From contig NZ_JADBGB010000007.1 of NCBI RefSeq assembly GCF_015220045.1, positions 1 through 19,197 of the forward strand: a stretch of DNA of 19,197 nucleotides. The letters run 5' to 3'. This document shows, piece by piece, positions 5,301 to 12,306 of the stretch (position 1 is its first letter; each line of letters begins with the position of its first letter). The DNA comes from Marivivens aquimaris. Its GTDB lineage: Bacteria; Pseudomonadota; Alphaproteobacteria; Rhodobacterales; Rhodobacteraceae. The notes beneath the pieces were generated by a model. The model had not been told where the DNA came from and did no database searches. It was given only the letters and a program-made list of their open reading frames with translations. Both the position numbers and the translations under genes were made by a program.

Positions 5301-8300
5301 TCACACAGCGCTTTCCAGCAGCGCGATTTCGTCTTCGGTCAGGTCGAACAGATCATAGACGATGCTGTCTATCTGGGCTTCAGCCTGGGCGATTTCGGCG
5401 GTCAGGCGGGCGATCTCGGCGCGGTCGCGGTTGATCCAGTCCTCCCAGTCGGAGCGATCGGCCAGTGGGATGTCGGCCTTGAACACCTTCTTCACCTCGG
5501 CGCGGAAAGTGGCGAAGTCGGGCAGGGTCCACCATTCCTGAAGCCGGGTTGTCAGCTTGGGTTCACGTTCAGGCGGGCAGAGATCGGGAATCCGGCGCGT
5601 CAGGGCCGTTTGCAGGGCCAGACGTTTATGCGCGGCACTACTGGCGCGCTTGCTTTCAGTGGCGAGCTGCGCGCGCCTTGTGTCATCCCATTTCGGGATT
5701 GGCAGCTTTTCAACGTATTGTACCCGCAGCTCATGGTAACCGCCCCGCACTGGCGGGCTCATAGATGATAACATGAACCAGAGCACCTGACTGTTTAGGA
5801 GCGCCAGCAAAGCCTGGTCATCGGACGGGATCAGATAGGACTTGTCGTTCGAGAAAGCCCCTTGGGGTTCGAATGAAAAATTTCGCTCGGCGTTGAAGTG
5901 CGGATAGCTGATCTTCGGCGCGGCAAAGTGCGGAGCATAGGCCTCCTGCGCCTGTTGGAGCTCGAACCATTCCTGTTTCGTGGCGCGCTTTTCCAGTTTG
6001 TCCCTGAAGGGCAGCAGCCATTCCCGGATGGCGGGATAATCGTCAATGTCGATCCGGTTCTTGGGAATGTAGATCAGCCACAGGCCGCGCGGTTCGGCAC
6101 GCCAGCGTTTCAGGTCTTTGCCTTCGAGGAAGGGCTTCAGCAAATCGGCAGACTTTGGGTCCTGGGCACAGAGGCGTTCTTTGGTAACGTTGTCGATCAC
6201 AAAGGCTCCGTTCAACCCTGTAACAATCCCCCGGCATGGTGCGCCATATACGCTTTTCAGGGTCTTCCTGCCCTTTTTGATCTTGTCCCGCAGGGCGCGC
6301 AGGGCGGGGTTTTCCAGTTCCCATGACCCGGCCCCCAGGGCTGTTTGTGGATACGGGCCGGCAGCGGCTTCCCAAGTGGCGAGGAAGTTGTTTTCCGGCA
6401 GAGCATCCACCTTCCAGAAGCGCAGCTCATGCCCCTTGGGCGCGGCACCTCGTTTCATGGTCAGGATGGCCGGATAGGTGGTCACCCCCTCGAAGACTTG
6501 CAGGTCGCCAAAATCGACTACGCTTTCGATGGTCGCCTCTTTCAGAAGGTATTCGCGCAGGGGCTTGCCCGAGCCGGTCTTGAAGAAGGTGTTCGAGGAA
6601 ATGTAGCCCAAGCGCCCACCCGGTTTCAGCAAGCGCAGGCCGCGTTCGTAGAAATAGCAGTAGAGATCAGCCCGGTCGGACACGACCTCATAGCGCTTTT
6701 CCAGATAGGGTTTCAGCAGCTTCAGGAATTCCATCCGCACATAAGGCGGGTTGCCCAGGACCACGTCAAAGCCACCTTCGGCAAAGACGCCGGGGAAGGC
6801 GGTTTCCCAGGTGAAGGCGTGGTCGAGATAGGCGAAGTTGCTGTCCTCGATCAGGCTGTCACCGACGCGGATGCTGCCCGACAGGCTGTCGAGAAGCTTG
6901 CCGCGCCGGGCGGTCTTGATCCAGAGCGACAGCTTGGTGATCTCGATGCTTTCCTCGTTCACGTCCACGCCGAAGAGGTTGTCGGTCAGAATTTCGCTGT
7001 CGGGGACATAGTCGAGCAGATCGCCAAAATGCTCGGCCTTAGGCAGCAGGTCTTTGATCTTGTCGTTTACGCGGGTCAGTTCGGCCTTCATGAAGTCGAA
7101 GGCCATGATCAGGAACACACCGGAGCCACAGGCGGGATCGACAATGCGCAAAGATTTCAGGCGATCGCGATAGGCTTGCCAAGCTTCGAGCTCGGCCGAC
7201 TTTTTCCGCCAGGGGATGTTTTCGTAGTCGGTGACATCCGCGCCCTTCTTGGCGTGAGCGCGCATAGTGTCGTCGAAGATTTCCCGCAGATGCGTGCCCA
7301 GAGTTTCGGCCACGATGAAGCGCGCGATATAATCAGGGGTATAGACCACCCCGTCACGCTTGCGCCGCCCGCTTGTGCCAGTGGTTTTCTCGGGCTCTTC
7401 CTCTTCACCGCGCGCGATCGCTTGCAGGCGTTCCACGTCCGCGATGGACTGTTCAAAGATATGGCCGAGGACCGTGACCGAGACCTCGGAGGCGAAGTCA
7501 TACTCGCCTAGGGTTTTGAACCCTTCGCAGATGTCATCGGGGATGTTCAGCCTGTTGATCACCGCGTCTTCGCGGAACAGACCCCCGTTGTAGCGCGGGA
7601 TTTTCAGCTCGTTATTGCCCACGTCGATCGCGCGGAACAGACCTTTGAAATTGTCCCAGACGGGGCGAGGGTTGTAAGGGTCACGCGCGATGAAGGCGTT
7701 TTCCAGTGTGTTGTCCGGTAGCAGGCCGGTATCTTCGGCAAAGGCGATGAACAACACCCGATCGAGGATCTTCTGCGCGAGGGCGATCGCATCGAGGGGC
7801 GCGATCGCGGTATCGGCCTTCTGGACGGCGCTCAGGAGCTTGAGGCGCAGGTCCTTGTAGTCCTGATACAGGCTGTCGGTGATGTCCTTGTCTTCGCGGC
7901 GGCTTTCTTTCAGCAGATCAGCCGTGCGGCCAGACAGCAGATTTTCCGCCGACAGAAGCAGCATGAATCGCGCGTATTCTGAGGGGTCTGTCAGTTGGTC
8001 GAGGCGGAATTCCTCATAGGCCGAGGTGCCTTCCCCGAAACCGTAGAAGCGCAGCTCGATCATGTTCGAGACCATAACCCATTTCACGCCGCGCGCGTTC
8101 ATGGCGTATTCCCACGCCTGTTGAACGGGGCTCTTGTTCCGGCCCGGCATGATTGCATCGAGGTCGCGGGTATCCGCGCCCTTCAGCTCGAATGGTGCCA
8201 CGATGTCAGGCGTCTTGCCGCCAAAGCGGCCAAGCGCCAGATCGACGCTACCGCGCAGAATATTTTGTTCGGTTGAGACGTTGTAGTCTGCCCCGCCAGC

Positions 8301-8492
8301 CGGGCCATGGTAGCCGAGAACACCTTCAACGATCTTGGAGGCGAACTGCCCATGCAGGGCGGTTTCCTTCAGGCGTTCAATCCGGCCCGAGCTGATCAAC
8401 TCTGCCCAGGCTTCCAGCGCAGCCAGATGCTCTGACGGGATCGGATCGGCTTTGATGTGGCGCTTCAGGGTCTTACGGTTGAACAAATTCAT
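5301..8492 (-). CDS. Type IIG-like restriction endonuclease-methyltransferase fusion
   Basis: A 1063-residue single-chain restriction-modification enzyme of the Eco57I-like kind. An N-terminal nuclease domain shows Gly-Ser-Val-Asp (Asp84), Pro-Asp-Ile-Val (Asp96) and Phe-Glu-Leu-Lys (Glu102, Lys104), fitting a PD-(D/E)xK site. A helical connector leads to an N6-adenine methyltransferase. Tyr-Thr-Pro-Asp-Tyr-Ile-Ala at 384-390 precedes the SAM-binding Asp-Pro-Ala-Cys-Gly-Ser-Gly at 452-458 and the catalytic Asn-Pro-Pro-Tyr at 581-584. The last third is a TaqI-like specificity domain (around 780-960, with Tyr-Val-Glu-Lys-Leu-Pro-Ile-Pro). A coiled-coil end closes with the Val-Tyr-Asp-Leu-Phe-x-Leu-Thr signature. 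Both activities look intact. It starts three bases after abiEii. The recognition sequence cannot be read from the protein. Confidence 0.9.
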   Translation of the reverse strand: MNLFNRKTLKRHIKADPIPSEHLAALEAWAELISSGRIERLKETALHGQFASKIVEGVLGYHGPAGGADYNVSTEQNILRGSVDLALGRFGGKTPDIVAPFELKGADTRDLDAIMPGRNKSPVQQAWEYAMNARGVKWVMVSNMIELRFYGFGEGTSAYEEFRLDQLTDPSEYARFMLLLSAENLLSGRTADLLKESRREDKDITDSLYQDYKDLRLKLLSAVQKADTAIAPLDAIALAQKILDRVLFIAFAEDTGLLPDNTLENAFIARDPYNPRPVWDNFKGLFRAIDVGNNELKIPRYNGGLFREDAVINRLNIPDDICEGFKTLGEYDFASEVSVTVLGHIFEQSIADVERLQAIARGEEEEPEKTTGTSGRRKRDGVVYTPDYIARFIVAETLGTHLREIFDDTMRAHAKKGADVTDYENIPWRKKSAELEAWQAYRDRLKSLRIVDPACGSGVFLIMAFDFMKAELTRVNDKIKDLLPKAEHFGDLLDYVPDSEILTDNLFGVDVNEESIEITKLSLWIKTARRGKLLDSLSGSIRVGDSLIEDSNFAYLDHAFTWETAFPGVFAEGGFDVVLGNPPYVRMEFLKLLKPYLEKRYEVVSDRADLYCYFYERGLRLLKPGGRLGYISSNTFFKTGSGKPLREYLLKEATIESVVDFGDLQVFEGVTTYPAILTMKRGAAPKGHELRFWKVDALPENNFLATWEAAAGPYPQTALGAGSWELENPALRALRDKIKKGRKTLKSVYGAPCRGIVTGLNGAFVIDNVTKERLCAQDPKSADLLKPFLEGKDLKRWRAEPRGLWLIYIPKNRIDIDDYPAIREWLLPFRDKLEKRATKQEWFELQQAQEAYAPHFAAPKISYPHFNAERNFSFEPQGAFSNDKSYLIPSDDQALLALLNSQVLWFMLSSMSPPVRGGYHELRVQYVEKLPIPKWDDTRRAQLATESKRASSAAHKRLALQTALTRRIPDLCPPEREPKLTTRLQEWWTLPDFATFRAEVKKVFKADIPLADRSDWEDWINRDRAEIARLTAEIAQAEAQIDSIVYDLFDLTEDEIALLESAV

Positions 8493-8495
8493 GAA

Positions 8496-9419
8496 TTAAA
8501 GGGCTTTCTTGATGCTGCCCCATGGCAGCGAAACATAGAGATCGTGCATGAGAGCAAAGCGCTCTTCAAAGGGCGCAAGGTCACCAATTTCGAGGGCGAG
8601 CGTTTCCCAATCGGCCTGGGCGCGTTGTTTGATTTCCGGGTCATCCATGGATTCTGGCTTAGCCTCGATCCCACGGCTGCGGCATTTCTCGATCAACGTG
8701 GTCAGGATGGCTGTTTTGTCAGCACCGCTGAAATCATGCTCGCCAATCAGAAATGCGATGTCGTAGACGTCCTGTCGCCGGTTGCGCTTGCGTATGGTTT
8801 GCTGAAGCAGAGCGCGGAATTTTTCGGCAATGAGCTCATGGATCGTGAACGCGCGCACCGCCACACCGGCCCCGTGCAGGTTTAGCTCCTGGAAGGCATA
8901 GACTTGATCGCGGAAGCTGATCTCGACATCAAGAACTCGGCTTGCCTTGCCGTCCGCCAGCCGGGCCTCTTCACCTGTGCCGCGCTTGGCGGAGCCAATG
9001 CGGACCCGGAGCGCGGGGAATTCGTGATCCTCAAAATTCTCTGCGCGCGGCATTTTCTTCACCGATTGCACCCGGCAAAGAAGATCGGGATAGCCGAGCC
9101 TGATCGCGGTTCTGGGCAAAAGTTCATTCAGTTCGGTGGTGAGCTTTTCCGTCAGGTCGGCGGGTTCTGCCATTGAGGTGAAGTCCACATCCCCGGTGAC
9201 CCGATTGCTTTTGAAAGCGAGGGCCATGACCGCCCCGCCCTTTAAAACGAGTGTTTTCGATAGTGAGGGGGCTAGGCCGATTGCCCCCAGGACAATCTCC
9301 GTAACCTGGCGATCTCGATAGAGCGTTGGGTTTGCACGTGCGGCTTCGACCCATGCGCGAACATCGACATCGACGATGTCGAATTTGCTATCTTGAGCGT
9401 GGGGGTCGTTGTCAGACAT
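8496..9419 (-). CDS. abiEii: AbiEii/AbiGii-family nucleotidyltransferase toxin
   Basis: A 307-residue protein starting at ATG 9419, overlapping the end of abiEi by eight bases. It carries the motifs of AbiEii toxins (DNA polymerase beta-like fold). These are Lys-Gly-Gly at 60-62, Arg-Val-Thr-Gly-Asp-Val-Asp at 73-79 (metal-binding Asp77 and Asp79), Asp164 within Val-Leu-Asp-Val-Glu, Ala-Glu-Lys with Lys200, and Asp-Val-Tyr-Asp at 217-220. Known AbiE toxins transfer nucleotides, for example to tRNA acceptor ends, stopping growth reversibly; the paired antitoxin controls the operon. All catalytic motifs are present, so it looks active. The unusual point is its placement directly in front of a type IIG gene in one operon. 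Confidence 0.9.
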   Translation of the reverse strand: MSDNDPHAQDSKFDIVDVDVRAWVEAARANPTLYRDRQVTEIVLGAIGLAPSLSKTLVLKGGAVMALAFKSNRVTGDVDFTSMAEPADLTEKLTTELNELLPRTAIRLGYPDLLCRVQSVKKMPRAENFEDHEFPALRVRIGSAKRGTGEEARLADGKASRVLDVEISFRDQVYAFQELNLHGAGVAVRAFTIHELIAEKFRALLQQTIRKRNRRQDVYDIAFLIGEHDFSGADKTAILTTLIEKCRSRGIEAKPESMDDPEIKQRAQADWETLALEIGDLAPFEERFALMHDLYVSLPWGSIKKAL

Positions 9420-10293
9420 TTATTGATATCATCCAGCGTTCTGAGAATTCAGGGGCATAGTCGGCGTCAGGGTCGAGTTTGCGCGATCCGCCCCGTTGAG
9501 CAAACTGCTCCCAGTTGTGCAGCGCCGGATCATCTATGTCCATGACTTCAGACAGAATATAGCCTGCGCGGACTTTGGCGATCTTACTGTCGAGGAGATC
9601 AATTGCGGCAATAATTTCGGGCACCCACTGATCCGCCTCATTTTCCCAGACATCGAGAACATGGCGCATGCCCCCACAAAGCTGTGGTTCGGCAAGCATG
9701 TCAGCAAAGGTTTGGCCAATTGAAGTGATCCGCGTTTCCTCACCACTCACGGGGGCCGGTGTCCAGGGGTGGCTTGATACATGCACCACGATCGGGCGGC
9801 GACGGATCGTACCCTTGAAGCCAGGCCTATTCAGAACGGGCGCTTCGATCTGGTCGAGATCGGGCAGGTCTACATGAAGACGTTTATCCCGGAGCGCATT
9901 CCACAGGGGTCTTTTGGGGGTTGTCAGGTGCAGCGCCTGTGGGCTGCGGTCAGTAAGCCCATAGCGCTGCATGGCAGATAGATGCGAGACGTAGGCGAAA
10001 GGATCAGCGATGCAGGCGACCTCTTCCGCCGACCCAGCTCTCGTTGATTGCGTCACACGCCACACGCCCGAGCGGAAGTCAGAGTCCATGACAAGCGCCT
10101 TCCGTGCCTCAAGGCGCCGTAGCGCATTTTTGGCGCGTGTCTGATCCCAGTCGTGCGGGAGGCGCTTCAACGGCTCGCCGTTCAGCGCCTTTTTGTGAAA
10201 CAGGTGGTAGCCTAGAACGAAGAAATCATAGAAGGTTATGACCGGCAAGTCCTTGTCGGTTATATCTTTTTCGATACCTTCGGTAAAATTCAT
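9412..10293 (-). CDS. abiEi: AbiEi-family antitoxin and autoregulator
   Basis: A 293-residue protein starting at ATG 10293, with AAGGA six bases upstream, inside a palindrome. The first 95 or so residues are a winged-helix region. Tyr-Val-Ser-His-Leu-Ser-Ala-Met-Gln-Arg-Tyr-Gly-Leu-Thr at 101-114 is the hallmark of the AbiEi antitoxin domain, which runs through the rest of the protein. Known AbiEi proteins bind inverted repeats ahead of their own operon and repress it, and neutralise AbiEii without a stable complex (type IV). The next gene's start lies within this gene's last codons. Two long palindromes directly upstream are the obvious operators. Confidence 0.87.
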   Translation of the reverse strand: MNFTEGIEKDITDKDLPVITFYDFFVLGYHLFHKKALNGEPLKRLPHDWDQTRAKNALRRLEARKALVMDSDFRSGVWRVTQSTRAGSAEEVACIADPFAYVSHLSAMQRYGLTDRSPQALHLTTPKRPLWNALRDKRLHVDLPDLDQIEAPVLNRPGFKGTIRRRPIVVHVSSHPWTPAPVSGEETRITSIGQTFADMLAEPQLCGGMRHVLDVWENEADQWVPEIIAAIDLLDSKIAKVRAGYILSEVMDIDDPALHNWEQFAQRGGSRKLDPDADYAPEFSERWMISINV

Positions 10294-10297
10294 CTGA

Positions 10298-10338
10298 CGT
10301 CCTTACCCCTATGTCCTTAGGACATAGGGGTAAGGACG
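10298..10338. promoter_or_regulatory. Perfect 41-bp palindrome (operator 1) over promoter and RBS
   Basis: Two 19-base arms (10298-10316 and 10320-10338) are exact inverses around a three-base TTA loop. It ends four bases before the abiEi start codon. It shares the core TATGTCCTWAGGACATA with the palindrome at 10390-10434. The ribosome binding site AAGGA (minus strand, 10304-10300) lies inside one arm, and the likely -10 hexamer lies within the palindrome. Bound AbiEi would block transcription. In a transcript entering from upstream, the hairpin would hide the ribosome binding site. Confidence 0.85.
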
Positions 10339-10350
10339 GCGTTGTGTCAA
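10321..10350 (-). promoter_or_regulatory. Putative promoter of the abiE-restriction operon
   Basis: On the minus strand a perfect -35 TTGACA (10350-10345) is followed after 18 bases by a weak -10, TATGTC (10326-10321), which lies in operator 1. The predicted start would fall near the centre of the palindrome, so its own transcript would not contain the full hairpin. The promoter placement is inferred from consensus only. Confidence 0.5.
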
Positions 10351-10389
10351 GAGTGGCCATCATCGTATGCCACTTAGCATATTAGACGC

Positions 10390-10434
10390 GACTGCGATAT
10401 CTGTATGTCCTAAGGACATACAGATATCGCAGTC
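10390..10434. promoter_or_regulatory. Perfect 45-bp palindrome (operator 2)
   Basis: Two 21-base arms (10390-10410 and 10414-10434) are exact inverses around TAA. Its centre lies 94 bp from that of operator 1. The core TATGTCCTWAGGACATA is shared; the outer arm sequences differ from operator 1. It is upstream of the inferred -35 and 23 bases beyond the WGR gene's stop, so it may also help end that transcript. The paired layout fits the two-site binding described for AbiEi repressors. Confidence 0.83.
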
Positions 10435-10457
10435 AGATGTAAATAGCGACTTCAAAT

Positions 10458-10709
10458 TCACCCAAACATCGCCAGCTGCTGAGGCTCCACCCAATAGCCG
10501 CGCTGACGCTTGGACGCTTCCAGTGTGATCAGAGCCGCGACCGCTTGGCTTTCATCCGCGAACCAATCCATCCGAACCTGACCGCCCTGGCCTATCCGTC
10601 CCCATTCCCGATAGAGCGTCCATTCGCCAAACAGGTTGGGCATGACGGCCATCCGGTAGAACCGGGCGACATTCTTCGCAGGCAGGTGTTTTTCGAGATA
10701 GGTCTGCAT
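10458..10709 (-). CDS. WGR-domain protein
   Basis: An 83-residue protein consisting almost entirely of one WGR domain, named after the Trp-Gly-Arg motif seen here at about residues 36-38 (Glu-Trp-Gly-Arg-Ile-Gly). It continues with a helix rich in Ala (Ala-Val-Ala-Ala-Leu) and Tyr-Trp-Val. WGR domains bind nucleic-acid ends in poly(ADP-ribose) polymerases; the free-standing bacterial version has no settled function. It starts three bases after the integrase stop, so the two form an operon. From memory this integrase-WGR pair recurs on alphaproteobacterial plasmids, which hints at a role in the recombination reaction. That is inference. Confidence 0.85.
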   Translation of the reverse strand: MQTYLEKHLPAKNVARFYRMAVMPNLFGEWTLYREWGRIGQGGQVRMDWFADESQAVAALITLEASKRQRGYWVEPQQLAMFG

Positions 10710-10712
10710 GGG

Positions 10713-11342
10713 TCAGAGATGATACTTGCGCGCGATTTCCAAGGCTTCGGCCTGTTCGGTGCCGATGTATTCCTTGGTGCTTTCGATGCTGGCATGGCCG
10801 AGCAACAACTGAGCTGCGCGCAGGTTGCCGGTTTGCTGATAAATATGGGTAGGGAAGGTGCGGCGCAGCGAATGCAGGCCATAGAGGCTGGGATCGAGGC
10901 GGGCCTTTTCCAGCCAGGACTTGAAGAGCCGCCAGAGCTGGCTTTCGCTGAGATGGGTGTGGGACCACCGTGCCCCCTGCCCCGTGAACAACCAGCCATG
11001 CAGCGGCTTTTCAGAGTCGGCGAGATAGGCCCGCAAACTGTCGCGCGTCCCCGAGGACAGCCGCGCCTGGACCGGGCGTGCATTGCGGGCTTCGGTCTTC
11101 TTCTGCCGAATTTCCACGATCTCGCGCACGCCTGCCGGTGTGGCTACGTCTGAGACCCGCAGGCGCACCAGGTCAGAACCCCGGAAGCTGGTGTCGAGGG
11201 CCACGTTGAACAGCGCCAGATCGCGCAAGGCGCGCTCCTGGCGCAACAGCAGCCGGATCAGCGCCACTTGGTCGGGCGTGAGGGGCGGCTTCTTGCCCAC
11301 AACGCGGCCCTTGTTCCAGGTGGTCTCGGGGGTGGCAGACAT
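10713..11342 (-). CDS. Short tyrosine recombinase (integrase family)
   Basis: A 209-residue protein starting at ATG 11342, with AAGGA upstream. The catalytic set is complete: Arg54 (Phe-Arg-Gly-Ser-Asp), Lys81/82 on the beta hairpin, His157-x-x-Arg160 (Gly-Leu-His-Ser-Leu-Arg-Arg), His183 (Leu-Leu-Gly-His) and the nucleophile Tyr192 (Ser-Thr-Lys-Glu-Tyr-Ile-Gly). It is about 90 residues shorter than XerC/XerD because the usual N-terminal core-binding domain is reduced to about 45 residues. On a plasmid of this size the likely job is resolving multimers. Integration into another replicon is the alternative. Whether it has its own site nearby is considered separately. Confidence 0.9.
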   Translation of the reverse strand: MSATPETTWNKGRVVGKKPPLTPDQVALIRLLLRQERALRDLALFNVALDTSFRGSDLVRLRVSDVATPAGVREIVEIRQKKTEARNARPVQARLSSGTRDSLRAYLADSEKPLHGWLFTGQGARWSHTHLSESQLWRLFKSWLEKARLDPSLYGLHSLRRTFPTHIYQQTGNLRAAQLLLGHASIESTKEYIGTEQAEALEIARKYHL

Positions 11343-11597
11343 GGCAAATCCTTGCAGGCTTTTTTAGCATTTTGCCAACAAACCTTGCATGATGAAAGCG
11401 GCCTGTCGCGGAACGCGTGGTTCTGGCCATGTTTTATTGGGGTTTCGACCATGGCACTTATGCAAGCTTCTATCATAAAGCTCGCATGATAACTAGAAGG
11501 GTTCTGTTGTGACGTCGCTAACTGTGACCAACAAAATTCTCTTTATTTGCAGGGATGTGGCCGTAAGGTTGCCTATGAAACCAAGTAGGATAGCAAA
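11343..11597. other. Intergenic region between integrase and 11598 gene; possible recombination site
   Basis: No gene is supported in these 255 bases. Two features stand out. A near-repeat lies at about 11345-11356 and 11378-11388 (minus strand TGCAAGGATTTG and TGCAAGGTTTG), just upstream of the integrase. An inverted repeat TATCAT-nine bases-ATGATA lies at 11471-11491. Tyrosine recombinases cross over between short inverted arms separated by 6-9 bases, so the latter is a candidate core site. This is weak evidence, as short repeats arise by chance in AT-rich DNA. Confidence 0.3.
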
Positions 11598-12197
11598 ATG
11601 AAAATTAGGATCAGCCAGTTCATTGATTTTGCATACGGAGACAAGCGTAAGGATAAGGCTAAAGCCCGAAGCATAATTGACGATTTCAATCTGCCGTATG
11701 ACCCCATCAAGGATCGCTACAAGCAATTTCGCGAAGCAATGACTGCCCTTGAAGAACAGGAGATCACAGCCAAACAGTTTTTGGACCTACATTCTAGCGT
11801 TTCCGCAAATAAGTCTGCTGGATACAAAGTGCTGTGCCAAAACTACCTTGATTTAAAGGAGGATCATGCGCTCATTTGGCAGGGGCGTAGCCCTATTGAG
11901 GCAAATATTTCTGGACTAAACATCACAACAGCTTGGTACTTGCGCACAGAAGAAAACAATCAGAGAAGAATTATTTTCTTACACTTTGGAAAAGAACAAT
12001 TGCCGAGAAAGAAGGAGCGCGGCTTTCTAACTGTACTACGATTGGCGAAGCCAGATTCGGCGGGAGTCGGCATTCTCAATATCCAAGCCGGTACTCTGAT
12101 AACCGCAACGCGGCTGGATCAAAGCGAAGCTGATTATCTGCATGAGCGAGCCGCCAAATTCATGGAACTTGCCAAGGCCATCCAGGCAGGCGGCTAG
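11598..12197 (+). CDS. Hypothetical protein, AT-rich orphan gene
   Basis: A 199-residue protein starting at ATG 11598, preceded by an AGGA motif. I do not recognise a family. The first half is helical and charged (Lys-Asp-Lys-Ala-Lys-Ala-Arg-Ser-Ile-Ile-Asp-Asp; Arg-Glu-Ala-Met-Thr-Ala-Leu-Glu-Glu-Gln-Glu). The middle alternates strands (Thr-Thr-Ala-Trp-Tyr-Leu-Arg-Thr; Arg-Arg-Ile-Ile-Phe-Leu-His-Phe-Gly-Lys). The end is an Ala/Glu helix. No membrane segment or obvious active site is seen. Codon use is plainly AT-richer than the neighbouring recombinase and RepA, pointing to recent acquisition. It stands alone in its orientation, and its neighbours on both sides run on the minus strand. Confidence 0.72.
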   Translation: MKIRISQFIDFAYGDKRKDKAKARSIIDDFNLPYDPIKDRYKQFREAMTALEEQEITAKQFLDLHSSVSANKSAGYKVLCQNYLDLKEDHALIWQGRSPIEANISGLNITTAWYLRTEENNQRRIIFLHFGKEQLPRKKERGFLTVLRLAKPDSAGVGILNIQAGTLITATRLDQSEADYLHERAAKFMELAKAIQAGG

Positions 12198-12205
12198 CAG
12201 TTTAG

Positions 12206-12259
12206 GTCGCCTTGTCGGTTGGACGACGGGACATTAGAAATCTAACGCTTTGAGGCGAC
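12206..12259. other. Possible bidirectional terminator-like structure
   Basis: Between the convergent genes ending at 12197 and 12307, GTCGCC (12206-12211) can pair with GGCGAC (12254-12259), enclosing a small TTAGA-AA-TCTAA hairpin (12234-12245). The outer pairing is long-range and there is no T-run, so termination is only a possibility. Confidence 0.25.
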
Positions 12260-12306
12260 ATATACGGCTCGAAAGAAGGCTTACGCTACTGTTTGCAAAT
12301 TAAAAA

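Noticed and set aside
6345..7511. Long plus-strand open frame (388 codons) opposite the type IIG gene
   Set aside because: It is a GC-rich shadow of the minus-strand gene. The minus-strand frame has clear nuclease and methyltransferase motifs, and this one has no recognisable domain or ribosome binding site.
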